A stretch of DNA of 64,000 bases from Archaeoglobus sp. (GTDB lineage: Archaea > Halobacteriota > Archaeoglobi > Archaeoglobales > Archaeoglobaceae): assembly GCF_017656475.1 (NCBI RefSeq), contig NZ_JACDNT010000004.1:18912-82911 (forward strand), read 5' to 3'. A model generated the notes under the pieces. The model saw only the letters and a list, made by a program, of their open reading frames with translations. It ran no database searches and was not told where the DNA came from. A program made the position numbers and the translations under genes. Positions 6,913 through 14,912 of the stretch are shown here, piece after piece; positions within the stretch are counted from its first letter, which is position 1, and the number at the start of each line of letters is the position of its first letter.

Positions 6913-8100
6913 ATGCCTCGTACTGTAAAGGATTTGCTCGTTGAAATTAAAGATACAACCGAGCTGATGGTTGATCTTGCATATTCAGCAATTCTTTACA
7001 ACAATGAGGACATTGCTGAAGAAGTTCTCGAGCTTGAGGGCAGAGTTCTTGACCTGCTGAAGCAGATCAGAGTCGTTTCAATCCTTGCTGCAAGGAGAGT
7101 GGAGGAGGCTGAGAAAGTTTCATCAATTTTGCAGATTGCCAATGCGGGGCAGAAGATAAGCAGCGCCGCTGCCGATATCTCGTCTCTCGTTCTCAGAAAC
7201 ATCAAGCTCTCAGATGAAATGGTAAAGCTGATGCTCTATCACTCCGAAGAAACCGTTGTGAAACTCGAGGTTCCGGAAAACTCTGAAATATCCGGAAAAA
7301 CTCTCGGAGAGGTAAGGCTTCATACGAGAACTGGAATGAGAGTTATCGCCATCAAGCGCGGTTTTAGCTGGATTTTCAATCCTGATAGAGACACCATGAT
7401 ATACAAAGGGGATTTGCTTTTCGCAAAGGGAGATCCAACAGCCTTGCCGAGATTTTATGAGGTTGTAGCCGGCAAGCAGATACCTCCACCTCCAGAACCT
7501 CCCGACATAAAAATAGAGGAGCTTGATAGAGCAGTTGATCTGCTCATCGAGATGAAAAACCTCTCAGAGCTTTCAGTTGACCTCGCTTACTCCTCCCTGA
7601 TATACGGAAACGACGAAATAGCCCTTGAAGTTGTCTACCTGGAAGAGATTATTGACAACAACAAGTTCGAGATTGAGAAAAACGTGCTTAAATGCAGCCG
7701 GCACTTCAATGACGAGCAACTCATGCCCCTCATGGCGATTGTGGAGATAGCTTACTGCTCTGAGCTAATAGCAGATGCCGCCAGAGACATTGCAGAGGTT
7801 CTTCTCGACAAAATGGAGATTCCTCCAATATTCAAGGAGGCGATGAGAGAGACTGATGAGGTGTTGACACTCATAACAGTATCTGAAGAATCCCCGCTCA
7901 ACGGAAGGACTCTCGGAGAGGCGAGAGTTGAGAGCAACACGGGAATGCATGTCATTGCAATCAAAAGAAAGAACGAATGGATAACAAAGCCAACTGCAAA
8001 CACGAGAATTTTCAGCGGAGACGTTCTTATTGCAAAAGGAACAAGAGAGGGTGAGAGTGAGCTTTTGAAACTCTGCTCTACCCGTGCACCGCTTCCATAA
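6913..8100 (+). CDS. Tandem PhoU-RCK_C domain protein (potassium transport related)
   Basis: 395 residues made of two copies of the same two-domain unit. Copy one: a PhoU-like helical domain (residues 1-110, starting PRTVKDLLVEIKDTTELMVD) and a TrkA-C/RCK_C domain (about 118-185, with SGKTLGEVRLHTRTGMRVIA). Copy two: PhoU-like 207-305 (VDLLIEMKNLSELSVDLAYS) and RCK_C 312-390 (NGRTLGEARVESNTGMHVIA). RCK_C domains bind ligands such as cyclic di-AMP and regulate K+ channels and transporters. There is no membrane segment and no channel gene nearby, so it is likely a cytoplasmic regulatory partner. Its 3' end overlaps mfnB convergently by 23 bases. Confidence 0.82.
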   Translation: MPRTVKDLLVEIKDTTELMVDLAYSAILYNNEDIAEEVLELEGRVLDLLKQIRVVSILAARRVEEAEKVSSILQIANAGQKISSAAADISSLVLRNIKLSDEMVKLMLYHSEETVVKLEVPENSEISGKTLGEVRLHTRTGMRVIAIKRGFSWIFNPDRDTMIYKGDLLFAKGDPTALPRFYEVVAGKQIPPPPEPPDIKIEELDRAVDLLIEMKNLSELSVDLAYSSLIYGNDEIALEVVYLEEIIDNNKFEIEKNVLKCSRHFNDEQLMPLMAIVEIAYCSELIADAARDIAEVLLDKMEIPPIFKEAMRETDEVLTLITVSEESPLNGRTLGEARVESNTGMHVIAIKRKNEWITKPTANTRIFSGDVLIAKGTREGESELLKLCSTRAPLP

Positions 8101-8785
8101 GCTTCACTACAAGCTCTCTTTTTATCATCGAACTTCTGTCACCCTCGCAAACTATCGACCTCACGCCAATTATGTCTGGTGAGAGAGCCTTCAGCATTTC
8201 TATGTGGTCCCAGCCTATATTACCAGCGAGCGCAACCATCAGCCCGTTATCTTTTGCCAGGGTTACGAATTTTTTGATGTCGTCAACCTTCATGTGGTCA
8301 AACAGAGATGTGCCATCCTTTATTGCGGTGTCGACCATCACTATGTCAGCTCCTGCCTTTGCGACCACTTCCGGCAAGTCGAGAGGTGAGACTGAGGATA
8401 TTCTGTAGTGATCCCCATAGCCTGCAGCCACAACCTTCTTGGATGGATCGTAATCTTTGACTGCTTTAACGACTCCTGACATCATCTCGTAAGCTTCTTC
8501 AGCATTTCTTGCTCCATAAAGACCGACTTTTATGTAGTCAGCCCCCGCAACGGCCGCACCCAGAGCAGCAAGGCTTGCTGTTCCTGGTTTGAATGGCATG
8601 TCACCAGTAGTGGCGCTGATTTCCTTGCCATGCTTTTTGGCTATCTCCGAAATCTCCCTGATTACCCACGGAAAGTTGGCACCGAGAGAACCTTCAGCGG
8701 GATTCTTTACATCGATGATGTCAGCCCCTCCCTCAATTGCCTCCAGCGCTTCCGCAACACTCATGGGGCTCACAAGTACCTTCAT
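8078..8785 (-). CDS. mfnB: (5-formylfuran-3-yl)methyl phosphate synthase
   Basis: 235-residue TIM-barrel enzyme (formerly DUF556, MJ1099 family) that condenses two glyceraldehyde-3-phosphate molecules to make the furan precursor of methanofuran. The signature DVKNPAEGSLGA carries the Schiff-base lysine at residue 27; GADYIKVGLYG and the VDTAIKDGTSLFDHM loop are also family hallmarks. Archaeoglobus uses methanofuran in its reverse methanogenesis route for lactate oxidation. A TATATAT box centred 26 bases upstream of the ATG predicts a leaderless transcript. Divergent from the deoxyhypusine synthase gene. Confidence 0.93.
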   Translation of the reverse strand: MKVLVSPMSVAEALEAIEGGADIIDVKNPAEGSLGANFPWVIREISEIAKKHGKEISATTGDMPFKPGTASLAALGAAVAGADYIKVGLYGARNAEEAYEMMSGVVKAVKDYDPSKKVVAAGYGDHYRISSVSPLDLPEVVAKAGADIVMVDTAIKDGTSLFDHMKVDDIKKFVTLAKDNGLMVALAGNIGWDHIEMLKALSPDIIGVRSIVCEGDRSSMIKRELVVKLMEAVHG

Positions 8786-8807
8786 AAAAGGTCGGACTGT
8801 AAGGTGG

Positions 8808-8837
8808 TATATATGCCTTTTGAAAGAGATTTAAACA
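8808..8837. promoter_or_regulatory. Divergent TATA boxes for mfnB and the deoxyhypusine synthase gene
   Basis: TATATAT (8808-8814) is centred 26 bases from the mfnB start on the minus strand; ATTTAAACA (8829-8837) is centred 24 bases from the plus-strand ATG at 8857. Both imply leaderless transcripts. Confidence 0.5.
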
Positions 8838-8856
8838 TTCACATCGATGCGGAATC

Positions 8857-9765
8857 ATGAGAGTGACAAGCCCAGAAATCCACGAGGGAATTAAAGTTTC
8901 AGAGCTGGTAGAGATGCTTGGAAAAACCGCCTTCAACGCTCGAAGGATTGGAGAAGCTGCAAAAATCTGTGAGGAGATGGTAAAAAACGACTCATTCGTT
9001 TTTCTGACCCTCGCCGGAGCAATGATTCCAGCGGGAATGAGGAAAATAGTTGCCGGAATGATGCAGAACGGCTTTATAAGCAGTCTGGTGACCACAGGGG
9101 CCAACGTCGTTCACGAAATTGTTGAATCTCTTGGCATGGGGCACGAAATCGGTAGCTGCTACGTCGATGACAAGGCACTTGCCGAGGAGAACGTAAACAG
9201 GATATATGATGTGTTTGTATCACAGGAAGCCTTTGAAAAAGTTGAAGAGTTTCTTTCAGGTGTTATTTCGGAGCTTGAAGGTGTTTACGCAAGCTACGAG
9301 TTTTTGTGGGAGGTTGGAAAGAGGATGAATGATGAAAGCTCTTTTCTTAGAATAGCCGCTGAAAAAGAGATTCCGGTATTCTGTCCAACCCTTCACGACT
9401 CGATAGCAGGCCTTCACGTTATGATTTACCGCAAAAACCTCCAGATTGACTTTTTCAGAGATGTAAGCAGGATAATAGACCTATGCTTCCAGAAAAGGAA
9501 GATGGGAGTGATTGTTGTCGGGGGAGGCGTGCCGAAGAATTTCACCCTTCAGGCGATGCTCCTAGCTGAGGGATTTGACTATGCGGTGCAGATCACAACC
9601 GACTCCCCGCAGTGGGGAGGGCTGAGCGGAGCTACATTGGAAGAGGCAAAGAGCTGGTGCAAGCTGAAACCAGATGCCAAGGCCGTGACGATTTACTGCG
9701 ACGCCACTATAGCTTTTCCACTGCTGTATGCCTATCTCCTCGACAGTTTGAAGGAAAATCAATAG
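8857..9765 (+). CDS. dys: Deoxyhypusine synthase family protein
   Basis: 302 residues. Deoxyhypusine synthase moves the aminobutyl group of spermidine to a lysine of aIF5A. NAD-binding segments LTLAGAMIPAGM, SLVTTGANVVHEI and VVGGGVPKNF are present, as are the C-terminal substrate strands TDSPQWGGLSGA and YCDATIAFPLLYAYLL. The catalytic lysine is K269 in EAKSWCKLK (WCK where most enzymes have WGK). Archaea often carry a second DHS-like paralogue of unknown substrate, so true deoxyhypusine activity is likely but not certain. Confidence 0.83.
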   Translation: MRVTSPEIHEGIKVSELVEMLGKTAFNARRIGEAAKICEEMVKNDSFVFLTLAGAMIPAGMRKIVAGMMQNGFISSLVTTGANVVHEIVESLGMGHEIGSCYVDDKALAEENVNRIYDVFVSQEAFEKVEEFLSGVISELEGVYASYEFLWEVGKRMNDESSFLRIAAEKEIPVFCPTLHDSIAGLHVMIYRKNLQIDFFRDVSRIIDLCFQKRKMGVIVVGGGVPKNFTLQAMLLAEGFDYAVQITTDSPQWGGLSGATLEEAKSWCKLKPDAKAVTIYCDATIAFPLLYAYLLDSLKENQ

Positions 9766-9804
9766 CGGGAAAAGGTTCAATAAATATCCGAAATTAAGCA
9801 GATT

Positions 9805-10356
9805 ATGAAACACAACAAACACAAGTTTAACCCAAAGAATGCCCACATTCTCGATTCTGAGTGGAGAAGGAAGATTTTCCCACCTGAGAAGGTAATTGAT
9901 TTCATCGAAAGTCTCAGACCCAAAAAGAATGTGGTCTTCGATATTGGAGCTGGGAGCGGTTATCTGACAATCCCCCTCGCCAGGATTTTCAAGAAAGTCT
10001 ATGCAGTGGAGATAAATGAGGAGATGGCAAGGATTCTGAGGAAAAGAGTTGAAGAGGAGGGGTTGCTGAATGTGGGGATAATACTCTCGGACTCCCCGCC
10101 CGATGTAGACTTCAAAATTGACGTTGTGTTGTTTTCCAACGTGCTTCACGAGATGGAAAGTCCTGAGGAGTATCTGGAATGGGCATCAAGGGCGGATTAC
10201 GTTGTGGTTGCAGAATGGAAAAAGGAAGAGATGGAGTTCGGCCCACCAGTGGAAGAGAGGTTGAACCTTGAGGAGGTTGAGAAGCTAAGCAAACTAAAAC
10301 TTGTAAAAAGCGAAGAGCTAAGATTCCACTATCTGGCAGCTTTCAAAAAGGGTTAA
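9805..10356 (+). CDS. Class I SAM-dependent methyltransferase
   Basis: 183-residue methyltransferase with motif I FDIGAGSGYLTIPLA (residues 45-59), motif II acidic end at AVEINEEM, and motif IV VVLFSNVLHEM, resembling UbiE/Methyltransf_11 proteins. The N terminus (KHNKHKFNPKNAHILDSEWR) resembles a group of anaerobe methyltransferases often seen near redox or metal-handling genes, but the substrate cannot be told. A CAATAAATATCC box about 23 bases upstream suggests a leaderless start. Stands alone between the dys gene and the convergent small basic protein. Confidence 0.75.
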   Translation: MKHNKHKFNPKNAHILDSEWRRKIFPPEKVIDFIESLRPKKNVVFDIGAGSGYLTIPLARIFKKVYAVEINEEMARILRKRVEEEGLLNVGIILSDSPPDVDFKIDVVLFSNVLHEMESPEEYLEWASRADYVVVAEWKKEEMEFGPPVEERLNLEEVEKLSKLKLVKSEELRFHYLAAFKKG

Positions 10357-10362
10357 TTGTCA

Positions 10363-10548
10363 TTAGCTTCTAACTCCAAGAATCGACTTCTGCGACCTTC
10401 TTATTCGCCTTCTCTTCTTGCCGTCTGATGTATATTTCTGGTTCGGCCCAGGCTTCTTGTAGTCCTGCCATTTAGTAGGTACGAGTCTATACTCGTTGCT
10501 GTTCCTTTTCTTGATTTTCACCCACGTTACGCTTCCCGTCTTCCCCAT
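10363..10548 (-). CDS. Small basic conserved archaeal protein (DUF5350-like)
   Basis: 61 residues, very rich in lysine and arginine, beginning GKTGSVTWVKIKKRN and ending KKRRRIRRSQKSILGVRS. The start is placed at the ATG at 10548, preceded by a GGGAGAGG ribosome-binding site; an upstream in-frame extension to 10629 would run into ccmF and lacks such a site. Similar small proteins are common in methanogens and Archaeoglobales. Function unknown; the charge suggests RNA or ribosome binding. Starts 22 bases after ccmF. Confidence 0.78.
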   Translation of the reverse strand: MGKTGSVTWVKIKKRNSNEYRLVPTKWQDYKKPGPNQKYTSDGKKRRRIRRSQKSILGVRS

Positions 10549-10570
10549 GCCTCTCCCTAAACCTCCCAAT

Positions 10571-12079
10571 TTAAAAACTTTTACCTGAGAATCTGAACAA
10601 AACACCCAAAACCATAAACGCCGAGCCAATCCAGACGGCGTTTATGAGGGGAACACGGTAGTATTCGAGTGTTATGGTGCCGTTTTCCAGATCCAGGTCT
10701 TTTATTGAGTAGTAGTTGTCCCAAAAAAGTTCTGGAATTATGTCAACCGACGAAACTCTCTGATTGCCAGCAACCTTGTATGCATATACTTCTGGTGATA
10801 TTAGTCCATCAGGAGTTTGGATAAATGCTGTTAGTATATACTTTTCTGCATCCTCACTAATCCTTAAATCGAGTAGGGAGAAGTCTCCTGTCGAGTTTTG
10901 GGTTATTTTTATGGTTTTAACATCCTCAAAGAGCCACACAGAAGTCGCTCCTATGAAAAGCAGAATAACGCCCAGATGAAGCAATGTCGTGGGCATGGAT
11001 ATCTTCCGTATCTTTAACGCAACGAGAAATGCTATCAAAGCGAAAACGGGCAAAAAGGTGATCAGGTAATACTCCCTCTCAACTGTAACGGAAACGCCAG
11101 CTACCGTGCCGAGAAAAACCACGACTGCTGCTGATAAAAAGATGACGGGCAGGTTCTGGTTGCAAAGACTCGAAAGAGACAACTGTCTTACTTTTGAGAT
11201 CAAGGGTGTTAGCGAAACCAAAATCGGAATGACGTAGCTGTAATCGCTCGCTTCTCCACCAAAACTGTGTACTGAGCTTATAATACCGCTTCTAGTGACA
11301 AGGGTTGCAAAAAGGACGAGTGAAAAGGTTAGATAGGCAAAGTATTCTCTTCCTCTGGTGAGGTGGAAGTATGCGGTTAGAGTAAGCCAGGGTAGGAGCG
11401 ATGCATTTTCAACCGGATCCCAACCCCAGAAACCACCCCATTCAAGAGTTCTGTATGCCCACCAGCCGCCGATTACTATGCCGAGAGTTAAGAAAAACCA
11501 GGCAAGCCTTGCGACTGTTTTTTCACCGTAAGATTTTGCAAGTGTTACAGAAAAGAGCAGGGCAGAGAGAGAGTAGGCAAGGAAAACAACTGGAGGGTGA
11601 AAGACCATCTCGGTAGTTCTCAGCAGTGGGTTCAGCCCTGCTCCGTTGGGAGGTGCGTAAGGCAGAGCTACAAAAGGATTGGAGAACAGCAGAATGTTGG
11701 CAGTAAGGTATGATGTAAAGAGAGTCATTATTGCAGCCACTTTTGCTTTCTTTTCATCTTTCTTTCCCCAGTTTATGTAGAAAGATGTTACCAGCAGATT
11801 GAATACAACCCAAAGAAGAAGACTACCCTCTTTTCCAGCCCATGCTGCGCTTATCTTGTAAAGGAGTGGCATTTCAGCATTTGAGTTTGCATAAACGTAC
11901 CATATCGAAAATGTGTCGGTGACGAAGTAATTTATGAGCAGTAGCAGACCAGCAAATGCGGATGAAGTTGAAACATAGAGGAAAATTTCTCCCAACTCTT
12001 CTTTTTTCGCAACAAAAAGCGCAAACGCTGAAAAAGAACTCGCCAAAGAAACTGTCAGGAGCGGTAATCCCGGCTCCAA
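10571..12079 (-). CDS. ccmF: CcmF-like cytochrome c haem lyase subunit
   Basis: 502-residue polytopic membrane protein. The WWD haem-handling signature is read as GGFWGWDPVENASLLPWL, and the upstream SAAWAGKEGSLLLWV segment is also CcmF-like. It is shorter than bacterial CcmF (about 650 residues), mainly in the C-terminal half, as in other archaeal versions. It acts with CcmE in attaching haem to apocytochrome c outside the membrane. The start follows the ccmE stop directly with no gap, so the two are one operon. The other ccm genes are not in the window. Confidence 0.9.
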   Translation of the reverse strand: MEPGLPLLTVSLASSFSAFALFVAKKEELGEIFLYVSTSSAFAGLLLLINYFVTDTFSIWYVYANSNAEMPLLYKISAAWAGKEGSLLLWVVFNLLVTSFYINWGKKDEKKAKVAAIMTLFTSYLTANILLFSNPFVALPYAPPNGAGLNPLLRTTEMVFHPPVVFLAYSLSALLFSVTLAKSYGEKTVARLAWFFLTLGIVIGGWWAYRTLEWGGFWGWDPVENASLLPWLTLTAYFHLTRGREYFAYLTFSLVLFATLVTRSGIISSVHSFGGEASDYSYVIPILVSLTPLISKVRQLSLSSLCNQNLPVIFLSAAVVVFLGTVAGVSVTVEREYYLITFLPVFALIAFLVALKIRKISMPTTLLHLGVILLFIGATSVWLFEDVKTIKITQNSTGDFSLLDLRISEDAEKYILTAFIQTPDGLISPEVYAYKVAGNQRVSSVDIIPELFWDNYYSIKDLDLENGTITLEYYRVPLINAVWIGSAFMVLGVLFRFSGKSF

Positions 12080-12409
12080 CTAACCACCCTTGTATTCTGT
12101 ATGGCACTTTTGAAGCACTTCTGTAGCCTGCAAAACTTTTCCGTCCCAGTTACCAATGACCACAACCTCTGCATCGTACTGCTGAATAGAGCCATTGTAA
12201 GCAACGGTGATGGTGCTCTTACCGTCTGATAGCTGAAAAGTGTTGCCATTAACTGAAACAATTTTTCCAACAACCTGAACGTTTTCAGCACTGCCTTTGC
12301 CAACCAATTCAGAAGGTGTTAGATAAGGGGACAGGTTGTGATAGAGAACAATAACCGCTAATGCTGTGAAGGTGATGAGCGCTATGATGCTGAACTTTTT
12401 TTCTACCAT
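12080..12409 (-). CDS. ccmE: CcmE haem chaperone, CxxxY type
   Basis: 109 residues: one N-terminal membrane anchor (FSIIALITFTALAVIVLY) followed by a small OB-fold beta barrel ending in QKCHTEYKGG. The haem-binding motif is C102-x3-Y106, the archaeal/Desulfovibrio variant in which cysteine replaces the bacterial HxxxY histidine. It carries haem to CcmF. The ATG at 12409 is chosen because a TTTTTTAAT box lies 25-30 bases upstream; an in-frame ATG at 12475 would lengthen the N terminus by 22 residues and lie against the tRNA gene. Confidence 0.87.
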   Translation of the reverse strand: MVEKKFSIIALITFTALAVIVLYHNLSPYLTPSELVGKGSAENVQVVGKIVSVNGNTFQLSDGKSTITVAYNGSIQQYDAEVVVIGNWDGKVLQATEVLQKCHTEYKGG

Positions 12410-12485
12410 GTGTGGGAGTGGTAATCTTGAATTAAAAAACATTCGGCCATAAAGCACATAAACAGCAATGCTCAAATTTTCCCAA

Positions 12486-12568
12486 GCGGGGGTTGCCGAG
12501 CGGTCAAAGGCGCTGGATTTAGGGTCCAGTGGCGAAGGCCTTCGAGGGTTCGAATCCCTCCCCCCGCA
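12486..12568 (+). tRNA. tRNA-Leu (UAG)
   Basis: 83-base cloverleaf. The acceptor stem GCGGGGG (12486-12492) pairs with CCCCCGC (12561-12567), discriminator A at 12568. The anticodon arm is CTGGA-TTTAGGG-TCCAG, giving anticodon UAG (Leu, codon CUA). The T arm is GAGGG-TTCGAAT-CCCTC. A long variable arm containing GAAGGCCTTC is the class II feature expected of leucine tRNA. CCA is not encoded (ATG follows). No intron is seen. Note that the tRNA is transcribed away from ccmE. Confidence 0.97.
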
Positions 12569-12626
12569 TGATTTAGAACTGGCTGGTAAGAGCGCTGTTT
12601 CCTAAATTTTCTAAAGCTGAGCAAAG

Positions 12627-12635
12627 TTATTAATA
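12627..12635 (+). promoter_or_regulatory. TATA box for tatA
   Basis: TTATTAATA centred 26 bases before the tatA ATG at 12657, which predicts a leaderless transcript. Confidence 0.5.
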
Positions 12636-12656
12636 GTTCCTTAGCAACTGACTTTA

Positions 12657-12902
12657 ATGCTTGGATGGGGTGAGATAGCCATCATAATAATAGGAGCGAT
12701 AATACTCCTTGGCCCGGAAAAGCTCACGGATTTCGCCAGAGAGCTCGGAAAGCTATATGGGGAGTACAAGAAGGCTATGAGGATGATTGAGCTTGAGTAC
12801 ATTTACGGAGTAAAACAAATCAGCGACGAAGAGCTGGAAGAAAACCTGAGAGAAAAGCAACAACAACTTATCGACGAGATAAAAAAGTTAAACTCAGACT
12901 AA
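12657..12902 (+). CDS. tatA: TatA/TatB-type twin-arginine translocase subunit
   Basis: 81 residues: a short N-terminal membrane helix (GWGEIAIIIIGAIILLGPEKL) with the conserved G-P hinge and following amphipathic helix TDFARELGKLYGEYKKAMRM, then a charged tail. It oligomerises to move folded proteins with an RR signal across the membrane. The tail is longer than in minimal TatA proteins and somewhat TatB-like. No tatC is adjacent. Its end overlaps the convergent ZPR1 gene by nine bases. Confidence 0.88.
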   Translation: MLGWGEIAIIIIGAIILLGPEKLTDFARELGKLYGEYKKAMRMIELEYIYGVKQISDEELEENLREKQQQLIDEIKKLNSD

Positions 12903-13475
12903 ATCTTCAAGCTCCTCCTCGCTCATTCCCGTTATGTCTATAATCGTCATTCCTGTTTTTAGTTTCTGAGCCTCCTCTCGTGACATTATCTCCTTAAAGG
13001 CATCATCCGATACGATAAGACTGTTACCGAGTGGATCTTCGAGAATTAGCGTAAGTTCTTCATCTCCGTCAATCGTGTTCCTAATCCTCTCAAGAATCCA
13101 CTCGCATCTCTTCACTTTCTCCTCATCTTCTGAGTTCCACCTCATTGCTGTCCTAACAACACTTTCCACTCTGTCAAGCACGCCTTCAAGATTGGTGATG
13201 AAAGCTTGACTTGCAGGTCCTGGTTCAACAGCCACACCAATCTCAGGAATGCGTATTGTTCCAGATGTCGATCTGATGACCTTCGTGAAAAGGTTTTCTT
13301 TGTTAATTTTTATGATGTATCTGACTGGCTCTTTCTCTCCAACAACAACAGAATCTGCATGCTTGAAACCACACTCGCAGCTAATTGAAGTCAGGAGAAT
13401 GTTGCCAAAAAACGGTACGTCATATGTTGATACTATAACCTTCAGCTCCTTTCCACAGCTTGGGCAGGGTATCAT
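12894..13475 (-). CDS. ZPR1-related zinc-finger protein
   Basis: 193-residue archaeal ZPR1 domain protein: zinc ribbon CPSCGKEL...CECGFKHADS at residues 4-40, followed by the ZPR1 beta-rich domain (GTIRIPEIGVAVEPGPASQA). Eukaryotic ZPR1 is a chaperone for translation elongation factor eEF1A; the archaeal role is probably similar but unproven. It overlaps the sepF stop by four bases (ATGA), a gene pair that is conserved in Euryarchaeota. Confidence 0.88.
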   Translation of the reverse strand: MIPCPSCGKELKVIVSTYDVPFFGNILLTSISCECGFKHADSVVVGEKEPVRYIIKINKENLFTKVIRSTSGTIRIPEIGVAVEPGPASQAFITNLEGVLDRVESVVRTAMRWNSEDEEKVKRCEWILERIRNTIDGDEELTLILEDPLGNSLIVSDDAFKEIMSREEAQKLKTGMTIIDITGMSEEELEDLV

Positions 13476-13840
13476 CTTGAGGTGCTCCTGATTTTGTTCC
13501 TATCCACCTTTATTCCAGTGGGTGTGATTATAACATAATCCTCGCCCAACCCAACGATGTCTCCCTTTACATCCTCTGCAAGCTGCCTTAAATCCTTCAG
13601 AACCCTGTCGAGAGTGAGCTTATCGTGCTTTATGAAGGCTATGTCCGCAACAACGATGTTCCCGTCGTATATTTCCCTCTTTATTTCGGGAATTTCATTC
13701 AGCCCCGTTACCTCAGCCACCCTGATGTAAGCTCCAGCAGCCTCACTAATCTCAGCCTCATACTCGCTGAGGTCCAGTTCCTCATACTCATCTATGTTCA
13801 ATTTCTCAGATTTGCCGAGAATCTTGTCTATAATCCCCAT
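13472..13840 (-). CDS. sepF: Cell division protein SepF
   Basis: 122 residues. An N-terminal amphipathic membrane-targeting helix (GIIDKILGK) is joined by an acidic linker (NIDEYEELDLSEYEAE) to the SepF/DUF552 domain (residues 35-117; EVTGLNEIPEIKREIYDGNIV...DYVIITPTGIKV). Archaeal SepF anchors FtsZ to the membrane. The ATG follows GGTGAAACC, a reasonable ribosome-binding site. Operon with the ZPR1 gene. Confidence 0.93.
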   Translation of the reverse strand: MGIIDKILGKSEKLNIDEYEELDLSEYEAEISEAAGAYIRVAEVTGLNEIPEIKREIYDGNIVVADIAFIKHDKLTLDRVLKDLRQLAEDVKGDIVGLGEDYVIITPTGIKVDRNKIRSTSR

Positions 13841-13897
13841 GGTTTCACCGAAGCTATTTTTGATTTTAAAGTATTTAAAGATTTTTTGCCACCAACA

Positions 13898-14833
13898 CTA
13901 TACTCTAAAAACCCTCTCTCCAGCAAGTCTACGAAGCCTGTCCATAATGCCCTCCTGCTCAAGAATGCCTTCGATGACAATCAAATCAGGCCTCTTTGAT
14001 TCCGCCTCCCTCACCGCATTGAAAAGATTTGCCGAATACTCCTCAGGTGTTTTCCCAATCACTATTGTTTCATCCGTAATCTTCGCTCTCGCAATTAATT
14101 CTACTTTCTTTCCATGCTTTTCCATTTCATCCACGAATTCCTTTATTTTTTCCCTCGCCTTCTTGCCAGCAAAAACATATACCGGACAGAAAAGAGTGTA
14201 AGTACCTCTATACGGCTCAACCACGACTTCCACATGCTTCCTTATGCTCTCAACATCTACCACCCCAACTCTCAACACCCTCGCCGGTTTAACCGTCAAA
14301 TCAACAATCGTTGACTCAATTCCAACTCTGCACTCTCCCTTAATAACGGCATCTATTCTCTCTCCAAGCTCCTCAACGACATGCTCCCACTTCAACAAGC
14401 TCGGTCTACCGGAGATGTTTGCTGAAGGAACTACAATTGGTCCTCCCAGCTCTTTCATCAAACTAAGCGGAACTTCATGAGCGGGCATTCTGACAGCTAT
14501 CTTACCTTCAGGGGAAAGAATTTGAGGTAGAATACCCTTACTTTTCAAAATAAGTGTGAGCGGGCCGGGAAAATACGCATCCATAAGCTTCATCGCCCTA
14601 TCATCCACTTCAGCAATCTTGTTCACGATTTCTTTACTCCAGACGCCAACTATGAAAGGCTTGTCTGGATCTCTTCCCTTAACCTCGTAGAGTCTTTTCA
14701 AAGCTTTTTCATTGGTTGCATCACATCCCATGCCGTAAACAGTCTCAGTCGGGAAAGCGACAATACCACCTCTCCTAAGAATCTCTACAGCCTTCAGGAT
14801 TCCCTCCTTAGTTGGCTCAAGGACTTCTACCAT
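13898..14833 (-). CDS. sua5: L-threonylcarbamoyladenylate synthase (Sua5 type)
   Basis: 311 residues in two domains: YrdC catalytic domain (1-200; GGIVAFPTETVYGMGCDA, KGRDPDKPFIVG, VPSANISGRPS) and C-terminal Sua5 domain (about 215-311). It makes threonylcarbamoyl-AMP for t6A37 of ANN-decoding tRNAs; partners are Kae1 and the KEOPS subunits, which are not in the window. Monocistronic, divergent from the RPA operon. Confidence 0.93.
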   Translation of the reverse strand: MVEVLEPTKEGILKAVEILRRGGIVAFPTETVYGMGCDATNEKALKRLYEVKGRDPDKPFIVGVWSKEIVNKIAEVDDRAMKLMDAYFPGPLTLILKSKGILPQILSPEGKIAVRMPAHEVPLSLMKELGGPIVVPSANISGRPSLLKWEHVVEELGERIDAVIKGECRVGIESTIVDLTVKPARVLRVGVVDVESIRKHVEVVVEPYRGTYTLFCPVYVFAGKKAREKIKEFVDEMEKHGKKVELIARAKITDETIVIGKTPEEYSANLFNAVREAESKRPDLIVIEGILEQEGIMDRLRRLAGERVFRV

Positions 14834-14912
14834 TGAAAAAAGGCTGTTTTGCAGGCTATCAAATTTTCGGAAAACCTTTTATCCACCCGATTAATGGTTA
14901 AATGGTGATTGA

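Noticed and set aside
8172..8834. Overlapping plus-strand frames under mfnB
   Set aside because: They are antisense to mfnB, whose catalytic lysine and signature are intact, and have no family pattern.
12569..12656. Integration site or mobile element downstream of tRNA-Leu
   Set aside because: No integrase gene, no repeat of the tRNA 3' end and no foreign genes follow; tatA and sepF are ordinary chromosomal genes.
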